Assembly: GCA_026394055.1 (NCBI GenBank)
Contig: JAPKYZ010000068.1
Span: 1-51,064, forward strand
DNA: 51,064 nucleotides
Source: Acidobacteriota bacterium
Lineage (GTDB): Bacteria > Acidobacteriota > Terriglobia > Bryobacterales > Bryobacteraceae
Reading direction: 5' to 3'
The notes beneath the pieces were generated by a model. That model searched no databases. It worked only from the letters and a program-made list of their open reading frames with translations, and was not told the origin of the DNA. The position numbers were made by a program, and so were the translations under genes. Below, one piece after another: positions 49,580-51,064 of this stretch (positions are counted from its first letter, which is position 1; each line of letters begins with the position of its first letter).

Positions 49580-49651
49580 CTCCCGCAAAGACGCAAAGCC
49601 GCCAAGAGAACCTCTTTCTTACTTTGCGCCTTTGCGCCTTGGCGGGAACCC
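49580..49651. repeat. GCAAAG-type imperfect inverted repeat between convergent genes
   Basis: The arm with GCAAAGACGCAAAG (from about 49586) is imperfectly complementary to the arm containing TTTGCGCCTTTGCGCC (from about 49623) and then TTGGCGGGA. It lies between the DUF1080 gene and the convergent aldo/keto reductase, so it can form a hairpin on either transcript and could act as a bidirectional terminator or dispersed repeat. No T-run is obvious. Confidence 0.5.
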
Positions 49652-50533
49652 CTAACTATTCAGTGCGCGGTTCATCCGCTCGATGGCTTCGTCTACTTCG
49701 GCGGTGCTCTTGAAGCCGATGGTGACGGCGTCGACGACACCGCTCTTGAAGACTTTCTGCATCGCCTTCTCGCGATCATCGGCCGTGGTGAACCGGCCTT
49801 CGCCGATCAGCTTCATGCCCAGCACGCCGACGCCGCGGCTGTGCACTGCTTTGGCGGTCGAGAAGACCTCATCCACGCTGCCGATATCTTCAGTATCGGT
49901 GAGGGCCATCGAATCCATCTTGATGCCGGCGTGATTGGTGCGGAACAGCGCGACGTCCAGCCACTTGTTGGCCGGGAACTGGCGCAGGCCCTGCAGACCG
50001 TGCACGGAGGCGCCGTGCGAGAGCACGATCTTGTTCTGCTTCGCCTCCGAGAAGTTGTCTTGCAGCTTCAACGTGTCCTCCGGCCACTTGGGGCTGCGGA
50101 CGCAGTGCAAGAGCAGGATGTCGAAATACTCGGTTTGCAGCTCGCGGCGGAAGCGGTCGATGGTGGCCTTCGGGTCATCCGTGTCGCGGATGCGGTACTT
50201 GGTCATCAGCTTATAGCTGTCGCGCGGCAGGCCCTTCAGCGCTTCGCCCAACATGATGGGCATGCCGTTGTAGGCATCGGCGGTCTCAAAAAAGCGGACA
50301 CCCTGGTCGTAGGCATGACGGACCAGCCGCGTGAAGGCCGGCTGCCCCAGCTCCCGCTGCACGCGGCCCGAGAAAGTGCCGGTGCCCAAAGCCAACCGGC
50401 TGACCTTGACGCCCGAGTTGCCCAGAGGCACCAAGTCAGAATGCGAACGTTTGGCCGCAAAGGCCGGTTTGGCTGCGGCGAGTGCGGCGCCCGCAGCGGT
50501 GAATAGGAACTGGCGTCTTGATGGGCAAGGCAT
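49652..50533 (-). CDS. Tat-exported aldo/keto reductase
   Basis: The 293-residue protein starts with a strong twin-arginine signal (SRRQFLFTAAGAALAAAKPA) ending in AFA, so it acts outside the cytoplasm. The tetrad is visible: Asp and Tyr in FFETADAYNGMPIML, Lys in LMTKYRIRDTDD, His in ILLLHCVRSPKW. It may use a bound cofactor loaded before export, since NADPH is absent from the periplasm. The C-terminus (DAVTIGFKSTAEVDEAIERM) is normal. Substrate unknown; the neighbouring DUF1080 gene suggests carbohydrate oxidation or reduction. Confidence 0.9.
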   Translation of the reverse strand: MPCPSRRQFLFTAAGAALAAAKPAFAAKRSHSDLVPLGNSGVKVSRLALGTGTFSGRVQRELGQPAFTRLVRHAYDQGVRFFETADAYNGMPIMLGEALKGLPRDSYKLMTKYRIRDTDDPKATIDRFRRELQTEYFDILLLHCVRSPKWPEDTLKLQDNFSEAKQNKIVLSHGASVHGLQGLRQFPANKWLDVALFRTNHAGIKMDSMALTDTEDIGSVDEVFSTAKAVHSRGVGVLGMKLIGEGRFTTADDREKAMQKVFKSGVVDAVTIGFKSTAEVDEAIERMNRALNS

Positions 50534-50970
50534 GGGACCTCCTGCAACGGTTGAGTCAACGACGGGCGATCAATGCACAAACGATATCACTGTCGGAGTG
50601 CGCCGGTGAAGCCAGAGGCGCGCCGCGATTCTTCGAGGATATTTCTCGCAGCTTATGTCCCACCGGGGGCTAGTGGAGGACACCCCACGAGCACGAACGC
50701 CAGCGCAAGCGTCCGTGGCATCGCGCCCGCCGCACCGGGACCTCATTCGTTGGTGCCCACCAAGCCAGATAAGGTCCCACTTATGTCGTAATGAGGGGCT
50801 GAGTCTGCAATAAGCCGCAAATGGGAATACAATCACTGGGAGGTTATTGGGGGCAGTGTTGTCCAGCGCCTGCGGGCTGGATTTTGTCATCGTTTTGCAT
50901 AAGAGTCGGAGCACGGCGCTAGCGCGGCCACAAGCGGCTGCGCGGGCCGGCATTGGAGCCCTGGTAACTA
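50534..50970. other. Intergenic stretch before an IS element, no gene supported
   Basis: Frames on both strands across this stretch are Arg/Ala/Ser-rich and lack family patterns, so none is called. No tRNA, terminator or repeat is clear. The stretch ends at CTAG/GGGCGTG (50968-50977), where the IS5-like element appears to begin, so it may contain the remains of a gene disrupted by the insertion. Confidence 0.45.
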
Positions 50971-51064
50971 GGGCGTGTTCACACTACGCGGAGGGCTTCG
51001 ACGATGAGCGCGAAGCAGAGAAAAGCCACGAAGACGACGTCGAGCTTTTCAAAGCGTGAGAAGA
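50971..51064 (-). mobile_element. End of an IS5-like insertion sequence, continuing beyond the window
   Basis: The segment starts with GGGCGTGTTCACAC (50971-50984), which looks like the terminal inverted repeat of an IS5-group element, and includes the 3' end of a transposase gene on the minus strand. A CTA just outside (50968-50970) may be part of the target duplication. The other end lies outside the window, so size and target duplication cannot be checked. Confidence 0.6.
50979..51064 (-). CDS. IS5-family transposase, C-terminal fragment (cut by window edge)
   Basis: The last 28 codons read FSRFEKLDVVFVAFLCFALI and then VEALRVV, with TGA at 50979-50981. The pattern R-x-EKLD-xx-F-x-AF-xxx-A-LI-xx-LR is the usual end of IS5-type DDE transposases. 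The DDE catalytic residues lie upstream, beyond the window end. Identification rests on this short tail and is therefore moderate. Confidence 0.65.
   Translation of the reverse strand, partial: FSRFEKLDVVFVAFLCFALIVEALRVV

Noticed and set aside
49580..49651. CRISPR-like repeats in the GCAAAG-rich stretch
   Set aside because: There are only two imperfect inverted arms, no regular spacers and no cas genes.

Overview
The window looks like a chromosomal segment of a GC-rich member of the Acidobacteriota, most probably of the Bryobacterales/Solibacteraceae type. This rests on gene content, not on a marker phylogeny. The indicators are two 'ADOP'-style FtsX/MacB permeases without an ATPase (one with its PadR regulator), a gvs1-type ECF sigma factor coupled to a Ser/Thr kinase with a TPR-like tail, two DUF1549/DUF1553 (cytochrome-like) plus DUF1501 gene pairs, a sulfatase, a DUF1080 protein, several Tat-exported 'enzyme-like' proteins and a PEP-CTERM-like protein.

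Layout. 1-1321: end of the rplT operon, a coiled-coil ZapB-like gene, zapA, and a striking 196-nt inverted-repeat element that may be a structured RNA. 1322-5572: ECF sigma operon (minus), then gnd, a KirBac-type K+ channel and a small membrane protein. 5647-8663: three toxin-antitoxin (TA) modules around a Tat-exported URO-D-like protein. 8702-10120: aldo/keto reductase divergent from an HxlR regulator. 10168-13707: tRNA-Gln followed by a compact, AT-richer accessory island with an XRE regulator plus ImmA/IrrE peptidase, divergent from a ubiquitin-like protein, an E1-like ThiF enzyme with an extra N-terminal domain, and a DUF6527-like zinc protein. This is the best candidate for an unusual system in the window. 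13708-21627: RluA-type enzyme, hydrolase, sulfatase, a TA module that split a sulfatase-DUF1549 junction and left a diverged 60-bp repeat, then DUF1549/DUF1553 and DUF1501 genes. 21714-26623: tRNA-Lys, ADOP permease, ALDH7-type dehydrogenase, spore-photolyase-like radical SAM protein. 26720-30977: three-gene operon of a hypothetical protein, an isoprenyl-synthase-fold protein and a large membrane Ser/Thr kinase. 31054-37628: S9 peptidase, aldo/keto reductase, DUF362, HigBA, beta-lactamase-family protein, and a decayed VapBC. 37751-45433: second DUF1549/DUF1501 pair, PEP-CTERM-like protein, TPR kinase and its sigma factor. 45789-51064: PadR plus ADOP permease, DUF1080, Tat aldo/keto reductase, and the end of an IS5-like element at the window edge.

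Functionally, the segment mixes housekeeping genes (translation, division, pentose phosphate pathway), secreted catabolic proteins typical of soil acidobacteria and planctomycetes, signalling, and a high load of TA modules (five intact, one decayed). Two of the TA promoters have a consensus-like -35, a 17-bp spacer, a -10 and only 6 bp before the ATG, which implies leaderless antitoxin transcripts. No CRISPR array, replication origin or rRNA was seen.
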